Shown piece by piece: positions 8,317-15,912 of a stretch of 24,489 nucleotides of DNA. A program made the position numbers and the translations under genes. This stretch comes from DAIDJM01 sp964250215 (GTDB lineage Bacteria > Pseudomonadota > Alphaproteobacteria > Acetobacterales > Acetobacteraceae). Positions within the stretch are counted from its first letter, which is position 1. The number at the start of each line of letters is the position of its first letter. Below the pieces are notes generated by a model that searched no databases, was not told where the DNA came from, and saw nothing but the letters and a program-made list of their open reading frames with translations. Where the stretch lies: NCBI GenBank assembly GCA_964250215.1, contig CAXUEX010000030.1, positions 1-24,489 on the forward strand, given 5' to 3'.

Positions 8317-9657
8317 TCAGCTGCCCTCCTGCGGCACGGGGCGCAGCGGCGGCAATCCCGCGCCGATCAGCGTGGCGATGGCGACGATCTGCTCATCGCG
8401 AAGCTGCTGCAGGCTGATCACATCCTGCTCCCGCGAGAGCGGCGCCAGAATCAGATCTAGCGCGCTGCGTTCGTCGAGATTGCCGCTCTGTTCCGCACTT
8501 GACGCGAACGCGGCCTGGCGCCGCAACGAAGGCAGCGAATTGCGCAGCATGGCGAGCTGCGCATCGAATTGCGCGATGGCTGCCAGCGCCGCGCCCACCT
8601 GTCCCTGCACCGCTTTCAGCCGCGCGGCGTATTCGGCGTGCAACTGCGCCCGCGTGGCGCGCTGGATCGCGATGTCACCCTGATTGCGGTCGAACACCGG
8701 CAGCTCCAGCGTGATCTGCGGCCCGATGTTGCGCACGTTGGAATTGTCGCTGCCGCCGGTGATGCCGAAACTGACGTTCGGGAATTGCGACAGGATCGCG
8801 GCGCGAAGCTTGGCATCCTGCGCCGCGTAGCCGTAGCGGAGCGCCGCCAGATCCGGCCGCCGGTCGGCCAGCGTTGCCATGTCGGCCCGAACGCTGGCGG
8901 CATCGATCTCGGGCAACTCCACATTTGGTGACAGCGCCAGCGTCACGTTGGGCGCCAGGCCAAGCAGCGCGTTGAGCTGGTGCCGCTTGTCGAGTTGCGT
9001 GCGCGCCTGCGCATCGGCGGCAATCTCGGCCGCGTCGGCCGCGGCAATATCGGGCGCGATGGTGATAAGCGTGGCGTTGCCCTGCGCCAGCGCCGCGCGG
9101 GAGATCGTGCCGCGCTGGCGCAGCAGATCGCGTGCTCGTTCCAGCAACGCAAGTGCTTGGTCGCCCTCAATAATGTCCACCGCCAGCAGCCGCGCTTGCG
9201 CCGCAACCTGCCATTCCTGCCATAACAGGTTTGCATCCACCTCACGCGCCGACATCCGGGCTTCCCGCACGCGCGGACCCCGGGTGATCAGCGAGCGGAT
9301 ATCATAGGAAAGACTGGCACCCCAGGCGAACGTACTGGAACCGCCGGGGTTTGCCGCTGCCGGCCCCGCCACCAGCGGCAGGATGGAACCCGTGACGCTC
9401 GGGTTGGGATAGAGGCTGGCCTGCAGCAACTGCGCCTGCGCCACCCCGTGCTGCGCGCGCGCCGCTTGCAAATCAGGATTGTTGCGCAAAGCGAGCTGCG
9501 CGACATCGCCTACGCCGAGCGGCCGCAGCAAATCCGCGCCGGCGACATCGAGTTCGGACGCCGACCGCGCAAGGCGCGCGTGCGCATTCAACGGCAAGGA
9601 CGTATAGCTTTGGCAGCCGGCCAGCACCAGCGCGGCCAGAATTGGCGCGGCACGCAT
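8317..9657 (-). CDS. TolC-family outer-membrane factor, lipoprotein
   Basis: This 446-residue outer-membrane efflux protein forms the trimeric exit duct of the tripartite pump. The N-terminus is a lipoprotein signal with lipobox LAGC (Cys at residue 15). Two OEP repeats follow: the first with ALRNNPDLQAARAQHGVAQAQLLQASLYPNP split around about residue 60, the second with RRPDLAALRYGYAAQDAKLRAAILSQFP about 270-300. Long alanine/glutamine-rich coiled-coil helices connect them, as expected for the alpha-barrel. It starts 9 bp after the DUF4387 stop and ends 1 bp before the adaptor start. The lipidated N-terminus resembles NodT/OprM-type factors. No strong Shine-Dalgarno is seen in front of it, so re-initiation from DUF4387 is likely. 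Confidence 0.92.
   Translation of the reverse strand: MRAAPILAALVLAGCQSYTSLPLNAHARLARSASELDVAGADLLRPLGVGDVAQLALRNNPDLQAARAQHGVAQAQLLQASLYPNPSVTGSILPLVAGPAAANPGGSSTFAWGASLSYDIRSLITRGPRVREARMSAREVDANLLWQEWQVAAQARLLAVDIIEGDQALALLERARDLLRQRGTISRAALAQGNATLITIAPDIAAADAAEIAADAQARTQLDKRHQLNALLGLAPNVTLALSPNVELPEIDAASVRADMATLADRRPDLAALRYGYAAQDAKLRAAILSQFPNVSFGITGGSDNSNVRNIGPQITLELPVFDRNQGDIAIQRATRAQLHAEYAARLKAVQGQVGAALAAIAQFDAQLAMLRNSLPSLRRQAAFASSAEQSGNLDERSALDLILAPLSREQDVISLQQLRDEQIVAIATLIGAGLPPLRPVPQEGS
8324..8330 (-). promoter_or_regulatory. Ribosome binding site of the adaptor gene
   Basis: AGGAGGG (minus strand) lies 8 bases before the adaptor ATG at 8315 and within the last codons of the TolC-family gene. 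It supports co-translation of the two genes and fixes the adaptor start. Confidence 0.7.
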
Positions 9658-9666
9658 GTTGGGGGT

Positions 9667-9975
9667 TTACCCGAGTTCCACCGCCAGCAGTCTCGCATAT
9701 TGCTGGCCCGCGTGCATGTCGCGTTCACCCAACCAGCCCTGCGGCCTTGGCCGCGCATAGGAAAACTTCACCATATGCAGCCGATCCACCGCGAAGCGCC
9801 GAACCAGCGCGGGATCTGCCCCGTAAAGCCGGGCGAACAGCGCCGGACCCAGCGCCGGCGCATCACGATAGCGACGGTAGATCGCCTCGTCACGAAAGAA
9901 CAGATCCACCGTCACCCAAAACGGCCCCGCGTTTTTCGACCGCACATGGCGGCACAGTTCGGCAACCTTAGCCAT
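9667..9975 (-). CDS. DUF4387 protein, small partner of AtuA-family protein
   Basis: This 102-residue soluble protein matches DUF4387: MAKVAELCRHVRSKNAGPFW, then VTVDLFFRDEAIYRRYR and a C-terminal DMHAGQQYARLLAVEL. Its biochemical function is unknown. DUF4387 proteins are typically encoded directly after AtuA/DUF1446 proteins, and here the ATG at 9975 overlaps the AtuA stop by 8 bp, which implies coupled translation and probably a physical complex in the cytoplasm. ATG 9975 gives the family's N-terminus; the frame is open to 10068 but that extension is antisense-like. TAA ends the gene 9 bp before the TolC-family start. Confidence 0.85.
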   Translation of the reverse strand: MAKVAELCRHVRSKNAGPFWVTVDLFFRDEAIYRRYRDAPALGPALFARLYGADPALVRRFAVDRLHMVKFSYARPRPQGWLGERDMHAGQQYARLLAVELG

Positions 9976-11353
9976 GCCGCGCCCGCGCATTCGCCATCTC
10001 CACCCATTCGGTGCGCACCAGTTCGCACGCGTGTTCCACCGCGACCACGTGATTGAGCAGGAACTCATAAACCTGCCCGCGCGGTATCTCGGCCGGCGTG
10101 AATGGAAAAGCGTAGCTTGGAATTTCCATTTCCGCCCGGAGCGGCATGTGAAACAAATACGGGTTGCAAGCCTTTGCCATCTCGTTCGCGATCTCCTGGG
10201 TTCGCGCCGTCACCACAAATAGCACGCCGGCATCGACGGGCGCGAGGGTGCCCGGCGGAACGGCGCGGCCCGACGTGCCGTTCCAGCCGTAGAAGCGCAG
10301 CGATATGTCGAAAGCTTCATCCGGGAAACCTGCGCGGACGCGCTCCTGCAAGGCCCGCGCCAGCGTGTCGTGAAACCTATCCAAATCGGCCAGCACCTCC
10401 GGATCCTCAATACCCATGATCATGATGGTTTGAAAATCCGTGCCGCGCGCACCCTCCAGCTTCATCGTATAAGGCACTGTCTGCCAGCGCGCCCCTTTTG
10501 CGCGCGCCACCCGCTCGCTCACCGCTTCATAGCAGGCTTCGCTCACATCCAGTATGCCACCCGGCTCGATCAGCCGAAATGGATCGCTGGTTTCATACAG
10601 CATATGCGCTGAGACCGAATTCGGCGTGCAACGGTTCGTGGCCGAGAGCGGTTCGATGTCGAATGCGTTCTGGAACACGCGCAGCAGAACGCCACCTTCG
10701 CGCGGATTGGTGGTGCACTGGCCACCGCACTCCGCGATCTTCGCCGCGTGCCAGCTTGCGGCGGTTCCGGCGCCAAGATGCAGCGGCACCGCCGCCAACA
10801 CCGCCGTGTCGGTGGTGCGGCCGCCCAGCACGATATCCGCCCCGCCCTCAATCGCAGCAATATACGGCTCCGCGCCCATCAGTGCCACGATATGCGTGCA
10901 GGAATCCAGCGCTGAGTCGGCAACTGGGCCCAGCGGCGGCAGCGGCGTGATCAGCCCGGCCCGATTCTTGCGCTTCATGGAAGCGGATGTTTGCTCGCTG
11001 TAAAGGCATGCGATTTTCGGCGCAATCCCTTGCGCTTGCGCGATTTCAATAGCGATATCGCGCGTCCAATCCACACCGGAATCCGTCCCGGCGGTGCCGC
11101 AACTGCCCACCAGCAGCGGGATTTTCGCCTGCCAGGCTTCGTCGATCAGGATTTCCAAATCGCGCTTGATGGCACCGCGGTTCATCTTCGATACGCCGCG
11201 CGCCAGATAGGCCGGACCGCTGTCGGTGGAGCCGGAATCGAGCGCGATCGCGCGCGCGCCGGCCGCAATCCCGCGCTGCACCAGATCGCGCCGCACACCC
11301 GCCCCCAACATGCCGAGCGGCACGAGCACAGCAATCCCAGCATCCGTGTTCAT
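9968..11353 (-). CDS. AtuA-family (DUF1446) protein
   Basis: This 461-residue protein belongs to the acyclic terpene utilisation AtuA family. In Pseudomonas, atuA heads the citronellol/geraniol catabolic cluster, but its reaction is not established. Seen: DSGSTDSGPAYLARG near residue 40, GSCGTAGTDSGVDW near 85, ALMGAEPYIAAIEGGADIVLGGRTTDTAV (in two stretches) in the middle, NSVSAHMLYE, and LRFYGWNG toward the end, followed by the C-terminal portion usual in the long form. Start ATG 11353 overlaps the MFS stop (ATGA, 11350-11353). None of the other atu genes (acyl-CoA dehydrogenase, biotin-dependent carboxylase, hydratase) is nearby, so terpene catabolism should not be assumed. It probably modifies or hydrates the small molecule moved by the neighbouring transporters; this is inferred only from context. 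Confidence 0.88.
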   Translation of the reverse strand: MNTDAGIAVLVPLGMLGAGVRRDLVQRGIAAGARAIALDSGSTDSGPAYLARGVSKMNRGAIKRDLEILIDEAWQAKIPLLVGSCGTAGTDSGVDWTRDIAIEIAQAQGIAPKIACLYSEQTSASMKRKNRAGLITPLPPLGPVADSALDSCTHIVALMGAEPYIAAIEGGADIVLGGRTTDTAVLAAVPLHLGAGTAASWHAAKIAECGGQCTTNPREGGVLLRVFQNAFDIEPLSATNRCTPNSVSAHMLYETSDPFRLIEPGGILDVSEACYEAVSERVARAKGARWQTVPYTMKLEGARGTDFQTIMIMGIEDPEVLADLDRFHDTLARALQERVRAGFPDEAFDISLRFYGWNGTSGRAVPPGTLAPVDAGVLFVVTARTQEIANEMAKACNPYLFHMPLRAEMEIPSYAFPFTPAEIPRGQVYEFLLNHVVAVEHACELVRTEWVEMANARARHG

Positions 11354-12747
11354 CCGGCAATCGCCTCCAGGCTCGCGCGAGTGGTGCGTGGCCCGAAGAT
11401 GCCGATCACGATGGTCACTGCCAGAAAACATCCGGCCAGGGACACGAATACGGCGCCAGCACCGCCACCCTTAAGTATCGCGGCAACGATGTAGCCGGAA
11501 AACATCGCAGCAAGCCGGCTGAAGGAATATACGAATCCCACGGCACGGGCGCGCAACGCGGTAGGGAACAGTTCGCCTTGATAGGTATGGTACGCAAACG
11601 ACATCAGGCCGCTGAAGATGGTGAGCAGGAAACCTGAACCGATCCAGCCCACGCGGTTGCCGCTCGCCGCGAAAAACAGGCCCGCTGCAGCCGCCCCCAG
11701 CGCGCCCATCACGATCAGCCATTTGCGCTCGATGCGGTCTGCCAATGCCAGGAAGAGCAGCGGCGAAAGCGGAAACGCCAACGCGATGGCGGTTGTGTAG
11801 GCCAGGCTGCTCTTCAGCGCGACGCCGCGCGCCTCCAGCAACATCGGCGCCCAGTTGCTGAAGCCAAAAAAGCCGATCGTTTGGAAAAGATGAAAAACAA
11901 TCAGCATCAGAACGATCCGGCGCAGCGGCGGCTGGAAAAGCGCGGCGGTGCGTTGTGCCGCCGCGGGCGCTACGGACCGCGCTTCGACACTCGGCGGCGA
12001 AAGCTCCCGCCCCGTCTCGCGCCGCACCGCGGCCTCAATCGCGTCGAGGCGCGCCACGGCTTCCGCCTGCCGCCCCTGCCGCGCGAGCCAGCGCGGCGAT
12101 TCCGGCAGAAATCGGCCAAGGAAGACAATGCCAATCGCCGCCAGCCCCGGAATGAAGGCCAGGAAGCGCCAGCCGACGACGCCGTGGATCACATGCTTCG
12201 TCAGCAGCAACGAAAGCACGCCGCCCACCGGCACCGCGAGGAACTGCAAGAACGTGCTGACGGCGAAACCGCGGCCGCGCTGCGCTTTCGGCAGCAATTC
12301 CGCCAGGATGCAATCGATCGCCACGAGCTGCACGCCGATGCCGATTCCTGCCAGCGCCCGCAACGCGTCGATCGCCGCGGCCGAGGACGCAAAGCCCATG
12401 ACCACGGTCGCCGCCGCATACCAAACTAGCGAGAGCGTGAACACGGGCCGGCGGCCGAGGCGGTCCGCGACAGCCGCAAACAGTAGCGTGCCGAGCCAGA
12501 GCCCGAAGAATGTCGCGAACACAAAATTCGCCTGATCGTTCAGCCCGAACAAGCCGCCTTGCATGTGGAATATGCCGGCCTTGAGCAGGGCAGGGCTGAG
12601 AAATGCCGTGAGCGAAATATCGTAGATTTCGAAAAACGCGCCGAAAGAAAGCACACCCACCCATCGCCACATCGTGCGCGATGGCGGCAACCGATCGAGC
12701 CGCGCGCCGATCTCCGCCACGCTCCAATCCGTGATTGCCTGATCCAT
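11350..12747 (-). CDS. MFS transporter, metabolite:H+ symporter / sugar-porter-like
   Basis: This 465-residue, 12-TM major facilitator would move a small organic solute across the inner membrane. The N-terminal cytoplasmic segment (about 35 residues, with MWRWVGVLSFGAFFEIYDI) leads into TM1. Motif A-like ADRLGRRP follows TM2, FLPESPRWLARQG follows TM6 before a long charged central loop, and YHTYQGELFPTALRARAVG sits in the C-terminal half. These are features of the NiaP/aromatic-acid/SV2-like branch. ATG 12747 is preferred over the GTG at 12753 because GAGGTG at 12751-12756 forms a well-placed Shine-Dalgarno. It lies between the MMPL and AtuA genes, 7 bp after the first and overlapping the second by 4 bp. 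Uptake is more likely than export for this branch, but direction is not proven. Confidence 0.88.
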   Translation of the reverse strand: MDQAITDWSVAEIGARLDRLPPSRTMWRWVGVLSFGAFFEIYDISLTAFLSPALLKAGIFHMQGGLFGLNDQANFVFATFFGLWLGTLLFAAVADRLGRRPVFTLSLVWYAAATVVMGFASSAAAIDALRALAGIGIGVQLVAIDCILAELLPKAQRGRGFAVSTFLQFLAVPVGGVLSLLLTKHVIHGVVGWRFLAFIPGLAAIGIVFLGRFLPESPRWLARQGRQAEAVARLDAIEAAVRRETGRELSPPSVEARSVAPAAAQRTAALFQPPLRRIVLMLIVFHLFQTIGFFGFSNWAPMLLEARGVALKSSLAYTTAIALAFPLSPLLFLALADRIERKWLIVMGALGAAAAGLFFAASGNRVGWIGSGFLLTIFSGLMSFAYHTYQGELFPTALRARAVGFVYSFSRLAAMFSGYIVAAILKGGGAGAVFVSLAGCFLAVTIVIGIFGPRTTRASLEAIAG

Positions 12748-12750
12748 GCT

Positions 12751-12756
12751 CACCTC
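12751..12756 (-). promoter_or_regulatory. Ribosome binding site deciding the MFS start
   Basis: GAGGTG on the minus strand overlaps the MMPL stop codon and stands at good spacing before ATG 12747. It would be part of the coding sequence if GTG 12753 were used, so ATG 12747 is the better start. Confidence 0.6.
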
Positions 12757-14836
12757 AGCGCGCGAAGGCGGCGGGGAACCACCAGTTCCATCGGCCCAAA
12801 AGCGAAACCAGCGCCGGCACCAGCAACGTGCGGATCAGCACCGCATCCACGATCACGCCCGCCGCCAGAGCGGTGGCGCTGATCTCCACGATCTGGTTCG
12901 GATCGGTGCTGAGCGAAAGGAAAGTGACCATCAGGATCAGCGCCGCCGAGGTGACGAGCCGGCCGGTGCGCGCCAATCCCTGCACGATCGCCTCGTCGGT
13001 GGCGCGCAACCGGTCGTATTCCTCACGGATGCGTGCCAGCACGAACACCTCGTAATCCATCGATAGCCCGAACAGCGATGCGAACACCACCACAGGGATC
13101 CAATCGCGGATCGCGCCGGTGGCCGGCACGCCATAAAACAGCGCCGAGCCGTGGCCGGCCTGCCAGAAGATCACCATGAAGCCGAACGCCGCACCGAGCG
13201 AAACAATGTTGAGAACCACCGCCTTCGCCGCCAGCACCACCGAACGCAGCGCGAGGGCGAGCACCATGAAAGTGACCAGCGCCACCGTTCCCAGCAGAAG
13301 CGGAAAGTTGCCATACACCGCATGGGTGAAAGACATGTCGGCAGCAGTGGAGCCGCCCACCTCGACGCCGCCGGGCACCTGCCGGAGCCGCGCGCGCAGA
13401 TCGGTCACGATCGCGCGGCCGGAAGCTGTGCCGCCTTCCTCGGTCGGGATGACGGTGATCAGTGAATCGTCTTTATTCCGGAACATCAGATTTTCCGGCG
13501 AGAAGGCGCGGAACACGCCCGGTGCGTGAGCCAGGATGTCGAGCGCCTGCGCGCGCCCCGCGGCGGCGCCGTGCGTGATCACCTGGATCGGGAAATCCAC
13601 GGCACTCGGAATGCCATTCGCTTGCAGCGTGCGGAAAGCGGCGGCTTCGGGCCCCCGCTGCGAAAGCGAGCCGATCATCGGCTCGGCCGTGTTGATCCAA
13701 AACGCGGGCGCGCCGAGCAGCACCAACAACAGCACGCCGGATGCGGCGGCCACCCAGCGGTGGCGCAGCACGGCGCGACCCCAGGCCTCCCAAAAGTGGC
13801 TGTAGGTTGTTGAGTTGTCACGCCAGAGCCGGGTGCGGTCCAGCGCCGGCCCCACTGTCGCGAGCGCGATCGGCAGCAGCGTCACCGCGATTGCAACGGC
13901 GACGAACGGAATCAACATGCTGCCGTAGCCGACGCTGCGCAGGAATGGAACCGGCAGCACGATCAGCGAGGCCAGCCCGATCGACGCGGTGAGTCCGCTG
14001 AGCAGAATGGCGCGGCCCGAACTGGCATTCGCGGCCAGCACCGCGGCCTCGCGGTCGGCGCCTCGCTCGCGTTCCTCGCGCCAGCGGATTACCAGAATGA
14101 GCGAGAAATCGATTGCCACACCCAGGCTGAGCAGCGTGATCATGTATTGAATAAAATAGCTCACTGGCACGAACACGGTGAGCACGCGCACGGCAAGCAC
14201 GGTGACGCAAACGGCAGGAATGGCCATGATAATGGGCAGGATCGCGATCACCGAACCATAGACGAGAAGCAGCACGAGGAATGCCAAACCGGCGGCGAGC
14301 GCCAGTGCGCGGAGCAGATTGCTGCCGTTCGGGCCGGCATTGGAGAGCATTTGCGCGAAGCCGGTGAGCGTTAGCTGGCCCCCTGCCGGCACCGCCGATT
14401 GCAGCGCCGGGCCCATGCGCTCTTCTTCGCCGGTGCCGGGCCCTTTGTCGGGGTTCGGCTGATCGATAATCGCCCAGGTGGCGGCACCGCGGTTCAGCAG
14501 GAACACAGGATCGTGCGTGCTCGCGTAATCCACGATCGTCACCGGCCCGGCCTTGTGCGCAGCGGCGAATGCACGCGCGGCGGCATCGCGGCCCGCCGGC
14601 GTTTCCATGCCATGCCCGAGCGGCAGGCGCAGCACCGGCAGATGCGCTTCGAAGGCGGCATCGATGCCAAACCGATTGGCGATCTTTGCATTTGCTTTGA
14701 AACCCGGCTCGCCAGGCGTCGTGTAGCTGTAATCCAGATGCGGGCCCAGGCCGGGTGCGGCCAACACGCCGAGCACCGCAAGCCCGATCCAGACCAGCAC
14801 CACGGCCGCTTTGTTCCGCAGCAGAAAACGCGTCAT
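12755..14836 (-). CDS. MMPL-family transporter
   Basis: This 693-residue member of the RND superfamily is of the MmpL type, often exporting lipids or hydrophobic acyl compounds. TM1 (about 9-28) is followed by YTTPGEPGFKANAKIANRFG, the N-terminal motif of actinobacterial-style MMPL proteins. Then come a periplasmic domain, TM2-6, a second periplasmic domain (about 380-500) and TM8-12. The proton-relay positions are AIDFSLILVIRWREE (D243) and GLSMDYEVFVLARIREEY (D594). The first motif has Asp-Phe where Asp-Tyr is usual in MmpL3. ATG 14836 starts exactly at the MTRFLLRNKA family N-terminus. The frame stays open to 15262, but that part is antisense of the propeller gene's coding sense. It lies 17 bp after the YncE-like gene and 7 bp before the MFS gene. 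It needs no adaptor from the tripartite system. Confidence 0.9.
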   Translation of the reverse strand: MTRFLLRNKAAVVLVWIGLAVLGVLAAPGLGPHLDYSYTTPGEPGFKANAKIANRFGIDAAFEAHLPVLRLPLGHGMETPAGRDAAARAFAAAHKAGPVTIVDYASTHDPVFLLNRGAATWAIIDQPNPDKGPGTGEEERMGPALQSAVPAGGQLTLTGFAQMLSNAGPNGSNLLRALALAAGLAFLVLLLVYGSVIAILPIIMAIPAVCVTVLAVRVLTVFVPVSYFIQYMITLLSLGVAIDFSLILVIRWREERERGADREAAVLAANASSGRAILLSGLTASIGLASLIVLPVPFLRSVGYGSMLIPFVAVAIAVTLLPIALATVGPALDRTRLWRDNSTTYSHFWEAWGRAVLRHRWVAAASGVLLLVLLGAPAFWINTAEPMIGSLSQRGPEAAAFRTLQANGIPSAVDFPIQVITHGAAAGRAQALDILAHAPGVFRAFSPENLMFRNKDDSLITVIPTEEGGTASGRAIVTDLRARLRQVPGGVEVGGSTAADMSFTHAVYGNFPLLLGTVALVTFMVLALALRSVVLAAKAVVLNIVSLGAAFGFMVIFWQAGHGSALFYGVPATGAIRDWIPVVVFASLFGLSMDYEVFVLARIREEYDRLRATDEAIVQGLARTGRLVTSAALILMVTFLSLSTDPNQIVEISATALAAGVIVDAVLIRTLLVPALVSLLGRWNWWFPAAFAR

Positions 14837-14853
14837 TTCGTCGAAGCTTCCGG

Positions 14854-15888
14854 CTAAGGCTGCGGCTTGAACATCGCGACATCGAGCCCGTCCCAGCCGA
14901 AACGAAGATTCGCCAGATCGCGAAGCGAACTCATCACCTTCATATGGCCGTGCGCGACGAACAACATGCCGGTTTCGGGATCTATATCGATATTTCGGCC
15001 ACCGAAGAAGGTGGGAATGGTGCGCACGGCGTAGTTGCTTTTGCCTTTGGCTATGACAACGGACATTGTGCCGTTGGCGTTGCTGGCGATCGCCAGATCC
15101 CGCTTGGCATCCCAAACCAAGCCATCGCTTTGCGGCCCGATTTCCACACTGGCCAGGCTGGCGCCGTTCGTTGCATCCAGCACAACCATGCGCTTGTTCG
15201 TGCAGCCGCTGAACAGCCGGTGCAGCGCCGGATCGTAGGCCAGTCCGTGCGGCCGCTCGCAACCCGGCAGCTTGAACGTGGCGAGAACCCGGCCGTGGGC
15301 AATATCCACCTTGGCGACCTGCGCGGTGGTGGTGAGATTGATGAAAACGTTGCCGCGCCCGTCGACGGCCAGGTATTCCGGTTGATCCGGCAGCGCCACC
15401 TGCCGCTTCACCGTATCGGTCGCGGGGTCAACCACGAAAAGCGTTTTCGCGTCACCAGATACAACCAGGATCATGCCGGTTTTCGGATCGAAGATGGCGC
15501 CATCGGCATCCGGGGCGAGCTTGATCTCTTTGGTGATACTCAGGTCAGAGAGGTTGAAAACTTTCAAAACGCCGTCCTCGCCGCTGGCAACATAGCCCTT
15601 GCCGGCGCGCGGCAATATGACCGAACCATGCGCGCCATCAATCGGCGCCACATCACCCACCTTCATGCCGCGCGCCACATCCAGCACCGAAAGCCGGTCC
15701 ACATGCGCCGCGTAGAGCCGCTTCCCGGCGGGATCGTACGTGACATAGTCGAAGAAGTTCGGTGCGCCGAGCTCGACGTTGCCGGCGAAATCGTAGCGCC
15801 CGTCCGAACCCGTCCGCGCGCGGCATGGGGCCGCCGCCGCGGCGATCGCCACCAGGGATACCGCGAAGCCAAGCATGGCTCGTTTCAT
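14854..15888 (-). CDS. Exported YncE-like beta-propeller protein
   Basis: This 344-residue secreted protein has a signal peptide (MKRAMLGFAVSLVAIAAAAA, cleaved near residue 25) and then a seven-bladed propeller of YVTN/YncE type. Recurrent blade motifs are visible: YDPAGKRLYAAHVDRLSVLD, ILPRAGKGYVASGEDGVLKV, FDPKTGMILVVSGDAKTLFV, YDPALHRLFSGCTNKRMVVL and IDPETGMLFVAHG. The family is periplasmic; functions are mostly unknown, and E. coli YncE is an iron-responsive example. AAGGAG 8 bases before ATG 15888 is a strong start signal. The gene sits 24 bp behind the TonB receptor and 17 bp before the MMPL gene, suggesting a periplasmic binding or chaperone role between receptor and inner-membrane transporters. 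That role is inference. Confidence 0.87.
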   Translation of the reverse strand: MKRAMLGFAVSLVAIAAAAAPCRARTGSDGRYDFAGNVELGAPNFFDYVTYDPAGKRLYAAHVDRLSVLDVARGMKVGDVAPIDGAHGSVILPRAGKGYVASGEDGVLKVFNLSDLSITKEIKLAPDADGAIFDPKTGMILVVSGDAKTLFVVDPATDTVKRQVALPDQPEYLAVDGRGNVFINLTTTAQVAKVDIAHGRVLATFKLPGCERPHGLAYDPALHRLFSGCTNKRMVVLDATNGASLASVEIGPQSDGLVWDAKRDLAIASNANGTMSVVIAKGKSNYAVRTIPTFFGGRNIDIDPETGMLFVAHGHMKVMSSLRDLANLRFGWDGLDVAMFKPQP

Positions 15889-15896
15889 CGTCGCTG

Positions 15897-15902
15897 CTCC
15901 TT
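15897..15902 (-). promoter_or_regulatory. Ribosome binding site of the YncE-like gene
   Basis: AAGGAG (minus strand) lies 8 bases upstream of ATG 15888, in the 24-bp gap after the TonB-receptor stop. It confirms the start and argues for a continuing operon. Confidence 0.7.
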
Positions 15903-15912
15903 CGTTAAAGTA

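Noticed and set aside
9976..10068. N-terminal extension of the DUF4387 frame
   Set aside because: It lies within the AtuA coding sequence and looks random; ATG 9975 gives the family start.
14837..15262. N-terminal extension of the MMPL frame
   Set aside because: It overlaps the coding region of the YncE-like gene in another frame, and the family N-terminus begins at ATG 14836.
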